NCBI RefSeq assembly: GCF_019599505.1
Contig: NZ_RKLT01000006.1
Span: forward strand, 66,392 to 130,391
Length of the DNA stretch: 64,000 nucleotides
Direction: 5' to 3'
Source of the DNA: Haloarcula nitratireducens
GTDB lineage: Archaea; Halobacteriota; Halobacteria; Halobacteriales; Haloarculaceae
Part shown: in pieces, positions 35,301 through 44,521 of the stretch
How positions within the stretch are numbered: the stretch's first letter is position 1
Layout of the letters: each line of letters opens with the position of its first letter
The notes under the pieces: model-generated
The model's input: the letters and a program-made list of their open reading frames with translations, nothing else
Told to the model about the DNA's origin: nothing
Databases searched by the model: none
Translations under genes and position numbers: made by a program

Positions 35301-37106
35301 TCACTTCCCCCAGAAGGGGTCGCGGTTGCGATGCTTCTCTAAGTACATCGACAGCGCCTCGCGTTCGTCGACGGAGATGTCCTCCGCGAGTTCCTGTTCG
35401 AGGATCTTGGCGTGTTTCTCGGGGATCTCGACCCAGAGGTCGTCGCCCTCCTCGATCTGGCGGCCGACCGTCGGGCCGTCGATGGAGGCGGCGAGCCGCT
35501 CGCCCGTGCGGGCGGCGTCGACCTCCTCGCCCTCGTCCTGCAGGGATTTCAGCCGGCCGACGCGCGTCGCCTCGTTGCCCTCCCACTTGACGACGTTGAC
35601 GTTGCGCCGGAGTTCGCCCGAGAGCACCTCGACGCCGACGACGGCGGGGTCGGACTGCCTGAACGTGTGGTCGTCGAGGACGCGGAACTTCGCCGGGCGC
35701 GTGATGTTCTCCAGGATCTGCTCCTGCTGGGCCTCCTCGATCCCGGTGACGTGGTCGTCGTAGCGCTCGATGAGCTGGTAGATGACGTCGTCCTCGAACA
35801 GCTTCACGTCCTCCTGTTCGGCGAGGTCGCGGGCGTCGTCTAACACCTCGACGGAGAACGCGAGGATGGCCTCGTGAGTCGGTTCGTTGGCCGTCTCGGC
35901 GACGCGGACGTCACGCGGGGCCACCGCGCCGACCTCGGCGCGCATGATGGGGATCTCCTCCTCTTCGAGCGTACTGGAGATAGCCTCCAGCGAGCCGAGC
36001 GTGTCGGCCTTGACGACGACGCCCTCGTCTTCGGTCGTGACCGCGATCTCGGCGAGTTCCTCTTGGACTTCGGCGACGACCTCGTCCCGATCCCTGTCTC
36101 GGATCACGCGGATTGGCGCGCCGGCCATCGCGTCGTCTAAGTCCGGCGCGGCGATCTTCACGCCGTCGGCGGCGGCGACCTCGTCGACCTGTTCGAACTC
36201 CTGTTCGGTCCGAATCTCTTCGAGAGGACGGGGGCGCAACAGGGCGCGGACGTCGGTGACGATCGGCCCTTGGAGACCGCCGACGACGATGGTGTCATCG
36301 GCCCGGATGGTGCCGTCGTAGACGATGGCGTCGAGCGTCGTCCCGAACCCGCGGGTATCCTTCACTTCGAGGACGGTGCCGACGCCGGGGCCGCTGGCGT
36401 CGATCTCCATCTCCTCTTTCATGTAGCGCTGGGAGAGTCCCATCATCACCGTCAGCAGGTCCGGGACGCCCTCGCCCGTCTCGGCGGAGACGGGGACGAC
36501 GCCGATGTTGGCCTGGAAGTCCTGCACCCGCCAGTACATGTCCGCCGAGAAGCCGTTGTCCGAGAGCTCGCCGATTATCTCGTAGAGCTTCTCGTTCAGA
36601 TCCGAGGTGACCCGATCCGATTGGGCGTCCATCGTCGCCTGCACCGGCTGGTTCTCGTTGGGGTTCCAGCCGGGGACGGTGTCGATCTTGTTCGCGGCGA
36701 CGATGAAGGGCGTCTGGGTTCGTTTCAGGATGTCGATGGCCTCCAGCGTCTGGGGCTGGAAGCCGTCGTTGACGTCGACGACGAGGATGGCGATGTCCGC
36801 GAGCGCGCCGCCGCGGGAGCGGAGCGTCGAGAACGAGTGGTGACCGGGCGTGTCGATGAACAGCAGGCCCGGCAGGTCGAAGTCCGTCGGGTCGACGAGC
36901 TCGCCCGCGATCTCCGAGATGACCGAGAGCGGCACCGCCGTGGCCCCGATGTGTTGCGTGATCGCTCCGGACTCGCCCGCCGTCACGGCCGACCCGCGGA
37001 TGCGGTCGAGCAGGCTCGTCTTCCCGTGGTCGACGTGGCCCAGCACCGCGACGATGGGCGTCCGGAGGGTGTGGTCCGTCTCTGTGGTGGCGTCGGTATC
37101 AGACAT
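35301..37106 (-). CDS. infB: Translation initiation factor aIF5B
   Basis: GTPase that promotes subunit joining in archaeal initiation. The 601-residue protein shows G1 GHVDHGKTSLLDRIRGSAV, G3 DTPGHHSF, G4 NKID and the aIF5B body with domains II-IV (KDTRGFGTTLDAIVYDGTIR; VVKADTLGSLEAISSTLEEE; FRQSDPAVVGVEVLSGELRR). It is the compact archaeal type without the long eukaryotic N-terminus. ATG 37106 precedes a short acidic leader. It is divergent from the PRC-barrel gene. Confidence 0.97.
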   Translation of the reverse strand: MSDTDATTETDHTLRTPIVAVLGHVDHGKTSLLDRIRGSAVTAGESGAITQHIGATAVPLSVISEIAGELVDPTDFDLPGLLFIDTPGHHSFSTLRSRGGALADIAILVVDVNDGFQPQTLEAIDILKRTQTPFIVAANKIDTVPGWNPNENQPVQATMDAQSDRVTSDLNEKLYEIIGELSDNGFSADMYWRVQDFQANIGVVPVSAETGEGVPDLLTVMMGLSQRYMKEEMEIDASGPGVGTVLEVKDTRGFGTTLDAIVYDGTIRADDTIVVGGLQGPIVTDVRALLRPRPLEEIRTEQEFEQVDEVAAADGVKIAAPDLDDAMAGAPIRVIRDRDRDEVVAEVQEELAEIAVTTEDEGVVVKADTLGSLEAISSTLEEEEIPIMRAEVGAVAPRDVRVAETANEPTHEAILAFSVEVLDDARDLAEQEDVKLFEDDVIYQLIERYDDHVTGIEEAQQEQILENITRPAKFRVLDDHTFRQSDPAVVGVEVLSGELRRNVNVVKWEGNEATRVGRLKSLQDEGEEVDAARTGERLAASIDGPTVGRQIEEGDDLWVEIPEKHAKILEQELAEDISVDEREALSMYLEKHRNRDPFWGK

Positions 37107-37278
37107 AGATGGCCCCAGAAGTTATCGAGAAACTATCGTCCGCAGTAGTTAAGTTCGTCGTCATGGCGCTCGCGCCGGTCGCTGCGAACGGCTCGTACCG
37201 GCGACGCCGGTTCGGTTTCGTGCGCGTCCCGCCGCTGGGACGAAAACGACGCTCCGACGGCGTCAGACGCCCGTGGCG

Positions 37279-37284
37279 TTTATG
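37279..37284 (+). promoter_or_regulatory. TATA-like box of PRC-barrel/nob1 pair
   Basis: TTTATG, centred about 27 nt before ATG 37308, would give a nearly leaderless transcript. The two genes downstream abut directly and probably form one transcript. Confidence 0.5.
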
Positions 37285-37307
37285 TGACCCCGCTCAGAAA
37301 GAGGGGT

Positions 37308-37547
37308 ATGGCCGAGATACTCGCCGAGAACCTCTCGGGGAAGGACGTCATGGGCACCGACGGCACGGAGATCGGCAGCCTCTACAACATCACCATGGAC
37401 ATCTCCTCGGGGACGCTGTACAACCTCGTCATCGATCCCGCCGAGTCGCTTCGCAACACGGACTTCGAGTACACCGATCAGGGCCGCCTCCTGATTCCCG
37501 TCGAACGCGTGAAGGCGGTGAAAGACCACATGATCGTCAACCGGTAG
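37308..37547 (+). CDS. PRC-barrel domain protein
   Basis: A 79-residue PRC-barrel (MAEILAENLSGKDVMGTDGT, then EIGSLYNITMDISSGTLYNL). ATG 37308 fits the family and the TATA spacing. The stop codon is followed at once by the nob1 ATG. PRC-barrel proteins related to RimM handle RNA or ribosome maturation; proximity to the 16S rRNA endonuclease Nob1 suggests a ribosome-assembly role, by inference. Confidence 0.9.
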   Translation: MAEILAENLSGKDVMGTDGTEIGSLYNITMDISSGTLYNLVIDPAESLRNTDFEYTDQGRLLIPVERVKAVKDHMIVNR

Positions 37548-38006
37548 ATGTACGTCCTCGATTCCTCGGCGTTTATCAACGAGTACCACACCGACGAGCA
37601 GATAGCGTCGATTCCGCTCGTCCAGGACGAACTCGAAGGCGAGGCGGCGTTCCGCTTCGACGCCCTCGAGGGCTCGGGGATGCACCTCCACATCCCCGAG
37701 GAGAACACCGTCGAGCGCATCGAACGCGCCGCCAGGGAGACGGGCGACCTCGCGGAGCTCTCCGAAACCGACGTCCGCCTCGTCGCCGCCGCCTTCGAAC
37801 TCGACGCTCGCCTCGTCACCGACGACTACGCCATGCAGAACGTCGCGGAGAAACTGGACGTGCGCGTCGAGGTCATCGCCCGCGAGGGCATCTCCGAGCA
37901 GCGCGACTGGCTCTTTCAGTGTGCCGGCTGCGGTCGCGAGTTCGACGAGAACCACGACCGCTGTCCGATCTGCGGGAGTTCGCTCTCGCGGAAGAACCCC
38001 GCGTAG
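37548..38006 (+). CDS. nob1: rRNA maturation endonuclease Nob1
   Basis: Endonuclease for the 3' end of 16S rRNA. The 152-residue protein is a PIN domain (MYVLDSSAFI with Asp5; LVAAAFELDARLVTDDYAMQ) followed by a C-terminal zinc ribbon (CAGCGREF, CPICGSS). Domain order and length are those of archaeal Nob1. It is directly joined to the PRC-barrel gene upstream. Confidence 0.95.
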   Translation: MYVLDSSAFINEYHTDEQIASIPLVQDELEGEAAFRFDALEGSGMHLHIPEENTVERIERAARETGDLAELSETDVRLVAAAFELDARLVTDDYAMQNVAEKLDVRVEVIAREGISEQRDWLFQCAGCGREFDENHDRCPICGSSLSRKNPA

Positions 38007-38055
38007 GAGGCCAAAACGGCCGAAGCGACTGATACGGCCGCGTCGGTCGCCGTCG

Positions 38056-38202
38056 CTACGCGATCCGTTCTTCGACGTCCTCGAGACCGAGGTCGATGAG
38101 CTGTTTGAGGACCTCCTCCTCGGTGATACCGTAGCGGCGGGCCAGCACCGCTACTGCCCGGGCCTGGTCGTCGTCACACGACACCGTGTACCGGGTCGCC
38201 AT
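38056..38202 (-). CDS. 48-residue ribbon-helix-helix-like protein
   Basis: A short frame, ATG 38202 to TAG 38056, reading MATRYTVSCDDDQARAVAVL, ARRYGITEEEVLKQLIDLGL, EDVEERIA. The strand-then-helix-helix pattern (RYTVSCD / ARAVAVLARRYG / EEEVLKQLIDLGLEDV) matches CopG/RHH-type DNA-binding or antitoxin-like proteins. No toxin gene is adjacent, so it may be a lone regulator. Third positions are strongly GC, supporting coding. It is convergent with nob1 and lies 61 bp upstream of the end of the CPBP gene. Confidence 0.75.
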   Translation of the reverse strand: MATRYTVSCDDDQARAVAVLARRYGITEEEVLKQLIDLGLEDVEERIA

Positions 38203-38263
38203 GTGCCCCGCTGTTTCCTATCTGTGTGCATAAATGTCCGTCAGACGGCCGTCGCACGACCGC

Positions 38264-39055
38264 TCACACCGGGAGCGAGGCCCCGGTCGTCGCCATGTAG
38301 TAGTTGAGCGCGAACAGCCCGGCGTTCCAGAGCCCGTGGGCCAGCGCCGGGACGGTGATGCTCTCGGTGTACTCGTAGACGGCCCCGAGGACGAGTCCGA
38401 GCGCGCCGGCGACGAGGATGTACGTCCACGCGCTTCCGGAGCTGATTGCGAAGAAGTGGCCGACCCCGAACAGGAGACTCGCGAGCAACAGGCCGGGGAC
38501 GAGGCCGAACGACCGTCGGAACAGCCCCTGGACGATGCCCCGGAAGACGAGTTCCTCCGCCGGGCCGACGAAGAACAGCGCGACGGGGATCATGTAGAGG
38601 AACAGTTCGGGGTTGCTCCGACCCTCGGTGATGACGCTGTTCTGGCCGGTCTCGACGGGCGTGCCGAACACCGCCTCCACCGCGGCCGAGAGGAGGTCGA
38701 CGACGACGCCCATCACCAGCGCGCTGAGGAAGATGCCGAGGACGCCCAGCAGCGCCCAACCGAGGTCCGACGGCGTCGGCCTGCGGACGTGAACCAGCGA
38801 GTCTTCCCCTCTGAGTCTGACGAAGCCGTAGCCGGCCGCGATGAAGCCGACGAACGACAGCGCGTTCACCGCCGCGTAGGCGACCGGCGACCGCGTCAAC
38901 GCACCCTGTGACTCGATACCGAACAGGGACAGGCCGAGCTGTGCGAACACGCCCGCGAAGAGGAAGGCGGCGGCGACGACGGCCAGCGCGCGAACGGTGC
39001 TCGTCGCGATGGTCCGACCGTCGGCGACGGAGACGTACGGGGACGTGAATGCCAT
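38264..39055 (-). CDS. CPBP family intramembrane metalloprotease
   Basis: A 263-residue CAAX-protease/bacteriocin-processing membrane enzyme with eight hydrophobic helices. The active site motifs are present: PAEELVFRGIVQGLF (Glu-Glu and Arg), FGVGHFFAIS (His) and LAHGLWNAGLFALN (His, Asn). ATG 39055 (MAFTSPYVSV) is selected; the longer upstream frame is Arg-rich and not membrane-like. In haloarchaea these proteins may cleave prenylated or signal-type substrates; the target here is unknown. Confidence 0.9.
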   Translation of the reverse strand: MAFTSPYVSVADGRTIATSTVRALAVVAAAFLFAGVFAQLGLSLFGIESQGALTRSPVAYAAVNALSFVGFIAAGYGFVRLRGEDSLVHVRRPTPSDLGWALLGVLGIFLSALVMGVVVDLLSAAVEAVFGTPVETGQNSVITEGRSNPELFLYMIPVALFFVGPAEELVFRGIVQGLFRRSFGLVPGLLLASLLFGVGHFFAISSGSAWTYILVAGALGLVLGAVYEYTESITVPALAHGLWNAGLFALNYYMATTGASLPV

Positions 39056-39144
39056 AGCGGGAGTTACCGGCCAGTAGTCGGCGAATCCACAAGACCCCAC
39101 CGATTGGGCGATGCGTGGAGCGTGCGCCGACGCGATCCGCGCGG

Positions 39145-39354
39145 CTACGGCGATCGGTCGTCGATGTGGTGGACCGCGCTCGGCGAGAGCAGTCGGTTCG
39201 TCGGGAGCTTCACCCAGCCGTTCGCCAGGACGCGTACCGCCCCCTCGTGGAGGACCACCTCTTGATCGGCGTCCGCGTATACGACGGCGTCGGCGTACTC
39301 TTGGACGACGTCTTCGAGCGCGTCGCCCCAGACCGGGTCGTCTGAGAGGACCAT
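39145..39354 (-). CDS. Small hypothetical protein
   Basis: A 69-residue protein (VLSDDPVWGDALEDVVQEYA, DQEVVLHEGAVRVLANGWVK) with a mixed alpha/beta pattern, acidic and without cysteines. Not recognised. It lies between the CPBP gene and pgi, all on the minus strand, and its codon bias matches its neighbours. Confidence 0.6.
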   Translation of the reverse strand: MVLSDDPVWGDALEDVVQEYADAVVYADADQEVVLHEGAVRVLANGWVKLPTNRLLSPSAVHHIDDRSP

Positions 39355-39446
39355 GACGCGGCCCTCTCACCGACGCGACAAAACAGTTCGTCCCGACCAC
39401 GCCGCGCGACGCGCTCGACCCCCTCAGCGGTCGCTCGGATCCCGTT

Positions 39447-40751
39447 TCAGTCCCCGTCGGAGATCGGGTAACTCGGCCGCTCGGCGACGGTCCGAGTCTC
39501 TTCGGTGTCCTCGCCCGAGAGGAGGCCGCGAGCGGCTCGCTTCCCCCACTCGACGGCCGGCTGGGTGAACGTCTCGACGCCGGCGAGCTCGCCGACGAGG
39601 ACGCAGGCGGCCTCCGTCGCGTACAGCAGTTCGCCCAGCGAGCGGGCGTCGAGGCTGTCGATCTCGACCTCGATAGCCGGCCGCTCGGCCGCCGAGAGGC
39701 TCGCCACCGTCGCGTCGTACTCGGCGTCTAACAGTTCGCCGAGGTCCGTCCCGGCGAGATAGGAGAGCGACTCGTGGCCGGCGTCGGGCACCGGCACGTC
39801 GGCCCGCTCGCGGGGGCGAACGACCGTGACAACCTTATCGCGTGGGCCGGCGCGGTACAGTTGCAGCTGGGAGTGCTGGTCGGTCGCGCCGAGCGCGCGG
39901 GCGGGGGTCTGGCCGCGGCCGTCCTTCCCGAGGCTCTCGGCCCACAGCTGGGCGAACCACTCGGCGAAGACCTCCAGGCGCTCGGCGTAGGGCATGAAGG
40001 CGTTGACCGCCGCGCCGCGCTCTTCGAGGGCGTAGGCGACCGCGCCGTAGGCGTAGGCGGGCGTCTCGAACAGCGACGGCCCGAGGCCGTCGGCGGCGTC
40101 GGCCCCGCCGGCGAGCAGTTCCTCGACGTCCACGCCCAGGATGGCCGGCGGGACCAGTCCCACCGACGACAGCGCCGAAAATCGCCCGGGGACGCCGTCG
40201 GGGACCGGCAGCGTCGGCAGGTCTTCCTCGTCGGCGAGTTCCCGGAGCGGTCCCGACTCGCCCGTGGTAACCACGGTGCGCTCGGTCCAGTCCACGTCCC
40301 GGTACTCGTAGACGTCCCGGACGACGAGGAAGTTCGCCAGCGTCTCCGCCGTCGTCCCGGACTTCGAGACGACGTTGATAGCGGTCTCCGAGAGCGGGAG
40401 GTCAGAGAGCGTCCGCTCGACGTGTTCGGGGTCGACGTTGTCCAGCACGACGTGTCGCTCGGGGTCCTCCGCCAGCGCCGCGGTGATCGTCTTCGCGCCC
40501 AGCGCCGAGCCGCCGATACCGACCGTGAGGACGTACTCGGCGTCCGAGACGGGTTCGACTGCCTCCCGGATCGCGTCGGCGTCGGTCCGCTCCGGGAGGT
40601 TCAGCGCGGCGTAGCCGAACTCGTCGTCGTCCCGGCCCGCCGCGATGCGCTCGTGCGCCTCGGCGACTCGCTCGTCGAGTGCTTCCAGTTCCGCCTCGTC
40701 GATGCCCGGCTCGGCCACGGTGCCGAGCGCGGCACCGATGTCCACGTACAT
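39447..40751 (-). CDS. pgi: Glucose-6-phosphate isomerase
   Basis: Interconverts glucose-6-phosphate and fructose-6-phosphate, used in haloarchaea for gluconeogenesis. The 434-residue protein is of the PGI superfamily: TVGIGGSALGAKTITAALAE (sugar-binding), VVSKSGTTAETLANFLVV, and the P-GI signature FAQLWAESLGKDGRGQTPAR with ATDQHSQLQLY after it. This is the bacterial-type fold, not the cupin PGI of Thermococcales. ATG 40751 is the family-like start. Confidence 0.95.
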   Translation of the reverse strand: MYVDIGAALGTVAEPGIDEAELEALDERVAEAHERIAAGRDDDEFGYAALNLPERTDADAIREAVEPVSDAEYVLTVGIGGSALGAKTITAALAEDPERHVVLDNVDPEHVERTLSDLPLSETAINVVSKSGTTAETLANFLVVRDVYEYRDVDWTERTVVTTGESGPLRELADEEDLPTLPVPDGVPGRFSALSSVGLVPPAILGVDVEELLAGGADAADGLGPSLFETPAYAYGAVAYALEERGAAVNAFMPYAERLEVFAEWFAQLWAESLGKDGRGQTPARALGATDQHSQLQLYRAGPRDKVVTVVRPRERADVPVPDAGHESLSYLAGTDLGELLDAEYDATVASLSAAERPAIEVEIDSLDARSLGELLYATEAACVLVGELAGVETFTQPAVEWGKRAARGLLSGEDTEETRTVAERPSYPISDGD

Positions 40752-40806
40752 ACGTGGCCCGTCGATTCGGCGTTACAAATAGCTCGCGGCTGCCGGGGAA
40801 CGGGGC

Positions 40807-40812
40807 GTTTAA
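40807..40812 (+). promoter_or_regulatory. TATA-like box
   Basis: GTTTAA, centred about 28 nt before ATG 40838 of the membrane protein gene, fits a leaderless promoter. Confidence 0.5.
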
Positions 40813-40837
40813 CCGCCCGGTGGCTCTAGAACCGGTA

Positions 40838-41368
40838 ATGACAGACGCGTCGGCCGCCTCCGCCGAGGAGACGACGAAGTCCTACAGCGGCCTCCCGGGG
40901 GCGTTTCGCTACGCGCTGGGCGCGAGCGACTCGTGGCTGTTCAAGGGGTACGTGGTCGTGGCGCTGTTGTTCACCCTCGCCATCGCGCTCGTGTTCGCGC
41001 TCGGGCTGCTCGTGCTACTCGCCGGCTCCGAGGGGCTCCGCGGCGGGACGTTCACCTTCTCGCGCTCCTTCTTCCTGTTCGTGGGCCTGCTCGTCGTCGC
41101 GCCCCTGCTGGCCCCGATACTACTGGTCGCGCGACGACACCGCCGCACCGGGTCGACGCCGACCTACGACCGCGCCCTCGCGCTGTCGGGGTTCGTCTTC
41201 GTCGCCTCGCTGTACGTCGGCCTCGTTATCTCGGTGCCGCCGCAGTTACAGGAACCGACCGGGAACGCCGTCGTCGCGGCGCTGTACGCCGCGCCGCAAC
41301 TCGCGGGGCTCGTCCCGCCCGTCGCGGCCGCCGCGCTGCTGTACGCCGTCCACCGATTCCTCCGATAG
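40838..41368 (+). CDS. Four-helix haloarchaeal membrane protein
   Basis: A 176-residue protein with a polar N-terminus (TDASAASAEETTKSYSGLPG) and four hydrophobic helices (VVALLFTLAIALVFALGLLV; FFLFVGLLVVAPLLAPILLV; ALSGFVFVASLYVGLVISVP; LAGLVPPVAAAALLYAVHRF). Not assigned to a named family with confidence. ATG 40838 is supported by the TATA-like box upstream. Confidence 0.75.
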   Translation: MTDASAASAEETTKSYSGLPGAFRYALGASDSWLFKGYVVVALLFTLAIALVFALGLLVLLAGSEGLRGGTFTFSRSFFLFVGLLVVAPLLAPILLVARRHRRTGSTPTYDRALALSGFVFVASLYVGLVISVPPQLQEPTGNAVVAALYAAPQLAGLVPPVAAAALLYAVHRFLR

Positions 41369-41413
41369 CGACGGGTCGAAACCCGGAAAAACGCCGCTGT
41401 CGTAGGGTCGCCC

Positions 41414-41881
41414 ATGACAACGAAGGAGGGGACGTTTCTGGTCACCCACGCCGACGAGGACTCCGCGACGCTCCGGGACGTGGCCGACTCGCAGGTTCTG
41501 ACGCTCGCCGAGAACCCCGGACTGGAAGCCGACTCGGTCGTCGAGGCGACGGTCGAACCGGAACCGCCGATGGAGGTGACCTACACCGTGGTCGAACTCG
41601 CCGACGAGCGGACGATCCCCGTCGAGACGGTCGACCTCGCACCGACGGCGCAGGCGAAAGAGCTCGCGGCCGAGCAGTCCGTCGGCGAGGTGACGACCCG
41701 CGAGCGGGCCGGCGAGGGCGAGCTCCACGTCCTGACCGTCCCAGCGGAGCGAACCGAGGCCGCCGCCGAGGAGGTCGTCGACGACGAGGCGACGCGCTCG
41801 CGGGCCGCCCGCCTCGGCGTCGACCGGGTCGAAGTGCGAACCGCCGAAGGTGTGGTAAGCGTTCGCTATCTGCCCGACTGA
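41414..41881 (+). CDS. DUF5812 family haloarchaeal protein
   Basis: A 155-residue acidic protein starting MTTKEGTFLVTHADEDSATL and containing LTLAENPGLEADSVVEATVE; this matches the haloarchaeal DUF5812 family as I know it. It is soluble, with alternating strand/helix segments, and ends in VVSVRYLPD. It lies 46 bp after the membrane protein gene and 72 bp before secF on the same strand. Confidence 0.75.
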   Translation: MTTKEGTFLVTHADEDSATLRDVADSQVLTLAENPGLEADSVVEATVEPEPPMEVTYTVVELADERTIPVETVDLAPTAQAKELAAEQSVGEVTTRERAGEGELHVLTVPAERTEAAAEEVVDDEATRSRAARLGVDRVEVRTAEGVVSVRYLPD

Positions 41882-41953
41882 CCGGCTCTCCGGGCGGCAC
41901 CGGCTCAGTTCGGATTGGGAAGGCTTATTCGGGGGCGTGCCAACCCCTCGCCC

Positions 41954-42817
41954 ATGGTCGCGTTCGAGGTCCCCGAAGTCGATTATACCCAGTATTCGAA
42001 CCGCCAGCTGGTGGCGATACCGCTGGTGGTGCTGGCGCTGGCCCTCGCGGTTATCGCCGGCTGGTGGGTGCTGACCGGCGCGCCGGCCGCGATGGGGATC
42101 GACTTCACGGGTGGCTCCGAGATCACGATTCAGACGTCGCTCTCACAGGCGGAGATCCGCGCTTCGTTCGACGAACCGGTCGTCTCCGTCCAGGGCGTCG
42201 CCGGGGAGAACGAGCAGTACATCGTCACGTTCGAGTCCTCCGAGATGGGGGCGATCCGTCAGACTGCGATAAATAACGAACAGATGGAGTTACGCGGGAG
42301 CGGGTCGGTCTCGCCGGTGTTCGGCGGGCAGAACCAGCAGATGGCCGTCATCGGGATGGTCATCGCGTTCGTCGGGATGAGCCTCCTCGCCTTCGCCTTC
42401 TTCCGGACGTTCGTCCCGAGCATCGCCATCGTCCTCTCGGCGTTTTCCGACATCATGATTCCCGTCGCGCTGATGAACCTCCTCGGCATCAAGCTCTCTC
42501 TCGGAACCGTCGCCGCCCTGCTGATGCTCATCGGGTATAGCGTCGACTCGGACATCCTCCTCAATAACCACGTCCTCCGGCGCTCCGGCGGGTTCTACGA
42601 ATCGACGTACCGGGCGATGCGGACCGGTGTGACGATGACGCTCACCTCGATCGCCGCGATGGCGGTGATGGCCGTCGCCGCGACGCTCTTCGGCATCGAA
42701 CTGATGGCGTCGATCGGTCTCGTGTTGGTAATCGGCCTGTCTGCTGACCTGATGAACACCTACATGCTCAACGTGACGCTGCTCCGCTGGTACAAGTACG
42801 AGGGGATCAACCGATGA
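41954..42817 (+). CDS. secF: Protein translocase subunit SecF
   Basis: Membrane subunit of SecDF, which pulls exported proteins using ion flow. The 287 residues have the N-terminal helix, the periplasmic-side motif MGIDFTGGSEITIQTSLSQA, and the five C-terminal helices with LLMLIGYSVDSDILLNNHVL. ATG 41954 (MVAFEVPEVDYTQYSNRQLV) is used because the upstream extension (GRLIRGRANPSP) precedes the natural start. Its stop overlaps the secD ATG by 4 bp; the order secF-secD is typical of haloarchaea. Confidence 0.95.
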   Translation: MVAFEVPEVDYTQYSNRQLVAIPLVVLALALAVIAGWWVLTGAPAAMGIDFTGGSEITIQTSLSQAEIRASFDEPVVSVQGVAGENEQYIVTFESSEMGAIRQTAINNEQMELRGSGSVSPVFGGQNQQMAVIGMVIAFVGMSLLAFAFFRTFVPSIAIVLSAFSDIMIPVALMNLLGIKLSLGTVAALLMLIGYSVDSDILLNNHVLRRSGGFYESTYRAMRTGVTMTLTSIAAMAVMAVAATLFGIELMASIGLVLVIGLSADLMNTYMLNVTLLRWYKYEGINR

Positions 42818-44400
42818 GCGCGCTACGCGAGAACTGGCGTATCGCCGCGTTGATCGTCCTCTTGCTAGTGAGCGCCGTGGCGCTGTTCGTCCCCGGCGTC
42901 CCGCCGGGTAGCACCCCCGCGGCCAACAACTCCTCGACCGCCGCCGACGAGGGAATGACGAACCTCCAGTACGGCATCGAACTGAACGGCGGGACGCGCA
43001 TCCGCGCCCCGGTCGTCGGCATCACGGCCGAGGGCGTCGACGTACCGACGAACAACACGCGGCGGACCCAACTCGAACAGACGCTGGCAAATAGTCTCGG
43101 CGTCGATAGCATCGATATCCAGGCTGTGCCGCGGGCCGAGGGCGGGACCGTCGAGGTGTTCTCGAAGAACGTTTCGACCTCGGAGTTGCAGACGGCCTTA
43201 GAGAACGAGGGCTACCAACCCGAGACGGTCCGACAGGGCGTGACCGAACAGACGCGCGAGGAGATGGTCGAGGCGATCGATCAGAAGATCTCCACGTCGG
43301 CGCTCTCGGGCGGGACGGTGACGCAGGCCCGCACCAGCGATCGCAACTACATCGCGATCACGGCCCCCGATAAGGACTACGAGGAACTGCGCAGCATCCT
43401 CGAGGACCGGGGTATCGTCCGGATGTACGCCTACTATCCGGCCGAGAACGGGACTTACGTCCGTAAAGCCGTGTTAGACCAGGGAGCCGAGGCGATACGG
43501 GGGACCGGGACGATAGAGCAGCGACAGACGGCTTCCGGCGGCGAGTCGTACACGTTCTCGGTCACGATGGAGGAGGGGGCCGCAGAGGCGTTCGCACGGG
43601 AGATGGCCGCCGCCGGATTCGGGAACGGCGGGTTCTGTAGCCCACAGCAGGCACAGGCCAGGGGGCAACCCGTCGAGTGTCTCCAGGTCACTTACGAGGA
43701 CGAGATCGTCTTCAACGGCAGCGTCCAGCCCGGACTGGGTAGTTCCTTCGCCGACGGCTCCTTCGCCGAGAACCCGACGCTGACCATCGAGGTGCCGTCC
43801 CGAGAGAAGGCCCAGCAGGTGAAACTCAGCCTCGACGCGGGACAGCTCCCCGCGCCGCTGAACTTCGACCCGCAGGTGACCCAGACGCGCTCGCTCGAAC
43901 CGGCGCTGGCCGACCAGTTCAAGACGAACTCGCTGATAACCGGACTGCTCGCCGTCGTCGCCGTCAGCATGGTGGTCTACGGACGTTACGGCCGAGCGGA
44001 GGTCGCGCTGCCGATGATCGTGACGGCGCTCTCGGAGGTGTTCATCCTGCTGGGCTTCGTCGCGTTCGTTCAGTACCCGCTGAACTTATCGCACCTGGCG
44101 GGGTTCATCGCCGTCATCGGGACGGGGGTGGACGACCTCATCATCATCGCCGACGAGATACTTCAGCAGGGGAAAGTCGAGACCGGCCGCGTGTTCCAGA
44201 ACCGCTTCCGCAAGGCGTTCTGGGTCATCGGCGCGGCCGCGGCGACGACCATCGTCGCCATGAGTCCGCTGATGGTGCTCTCGCTCGGCGACCTCTCCGG
44301 GTTCGCCATCATCACCATCGTCGGCGTCCTCATCGGCGTGCTGGTGACGCGACCGGCCTACGGTGACATCCTCCGAACCCTCGTGATAGACGAGGACTGA
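42814..44400 (+). CDS. secD: Protein translocase subunit SecD
   Basis: Partner of SecF. The 528-residue protein has an N-terminal helix (WRIAALIVLLLVSAVALFVP), the D1 motif GIELNGGTRIRAPVVGITAE, a large extracytoplasmic P1 region (residues about 60-360) and six C-terminal helices (AGFIAVIGTGVDDLIIIADE). Two cysteines in the P1 region (GNGGFCSPQQ, VECLQV) are close enough to form a disulfide. ATG 42814 overlaps the secF stop. Confidence 0.95.
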   Translation: MSALRENWRIAALIVLLLVSAVALFVPGVPPGSTPAANNSSTAADEGMTNLQYGIELNGGTRIRAPVVGITAEGVDVPTNNTRRTQLEQTLANSLGVDSIDIQAVPRAEGGTVEVFSKNVSTSELQTALENEGYQPETVRQGVTEQTREEMVEAIDQKISTSALSGGTVTQARTSDRNYIAITAPDKDYEELRSILEDRGIVRMYAYYPAENGTYVRKAVLDQGAEAIRGTGTIEQRQTASGGESYTFSVTMEEGAAEAFAREMAAAGFGNGGFCSPQQAQARGQPVECLQVTYEDEIVFNGSVQPGLGSSFADGSFAENPTLTIEVPSREKAQQVKLSLDAGQLPAPLNFDPQVTQTRSLEPALADQFKTNSLITGLLAVVAVSMVVYGRYGRAEVALPMIVTALSEVFILLGFVAFVQYPLNLSHLAGFIAVIGTGVDDLIIIADEILQQGKVETGRVFQNRFRKAFWVIGAAAATTIVAMSPLMVLSLGDLSGFAIITIVGVLIGVLVTRPAYGDILRTLVIDED

Positions 44401-44497
44401 GCGGGCGATATCACCTCGTCGTCTCTTCTCTCCCTCGCCGGCAGACGGCTTCGTTTCGTCTCGGCTGTTCGCTGGTGTTTGGTACCGTATGACAAAT

Positions 44498-44507
44498 TAA
44501 TTTAGAT
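44498..44507 (+). promoter_or_regulatory. TATA-like box of the structured RNA
   Basis: AATTAATTTAGA lies in the only AT-rich patch of the spacer. A start about 25 bp downstream would fall near 44525-44530, exactly where the candidate RNA's 5' stem begins. Confidence 0.45.
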
Positions 44508-44521
44508 TGACTTATGTCCTC

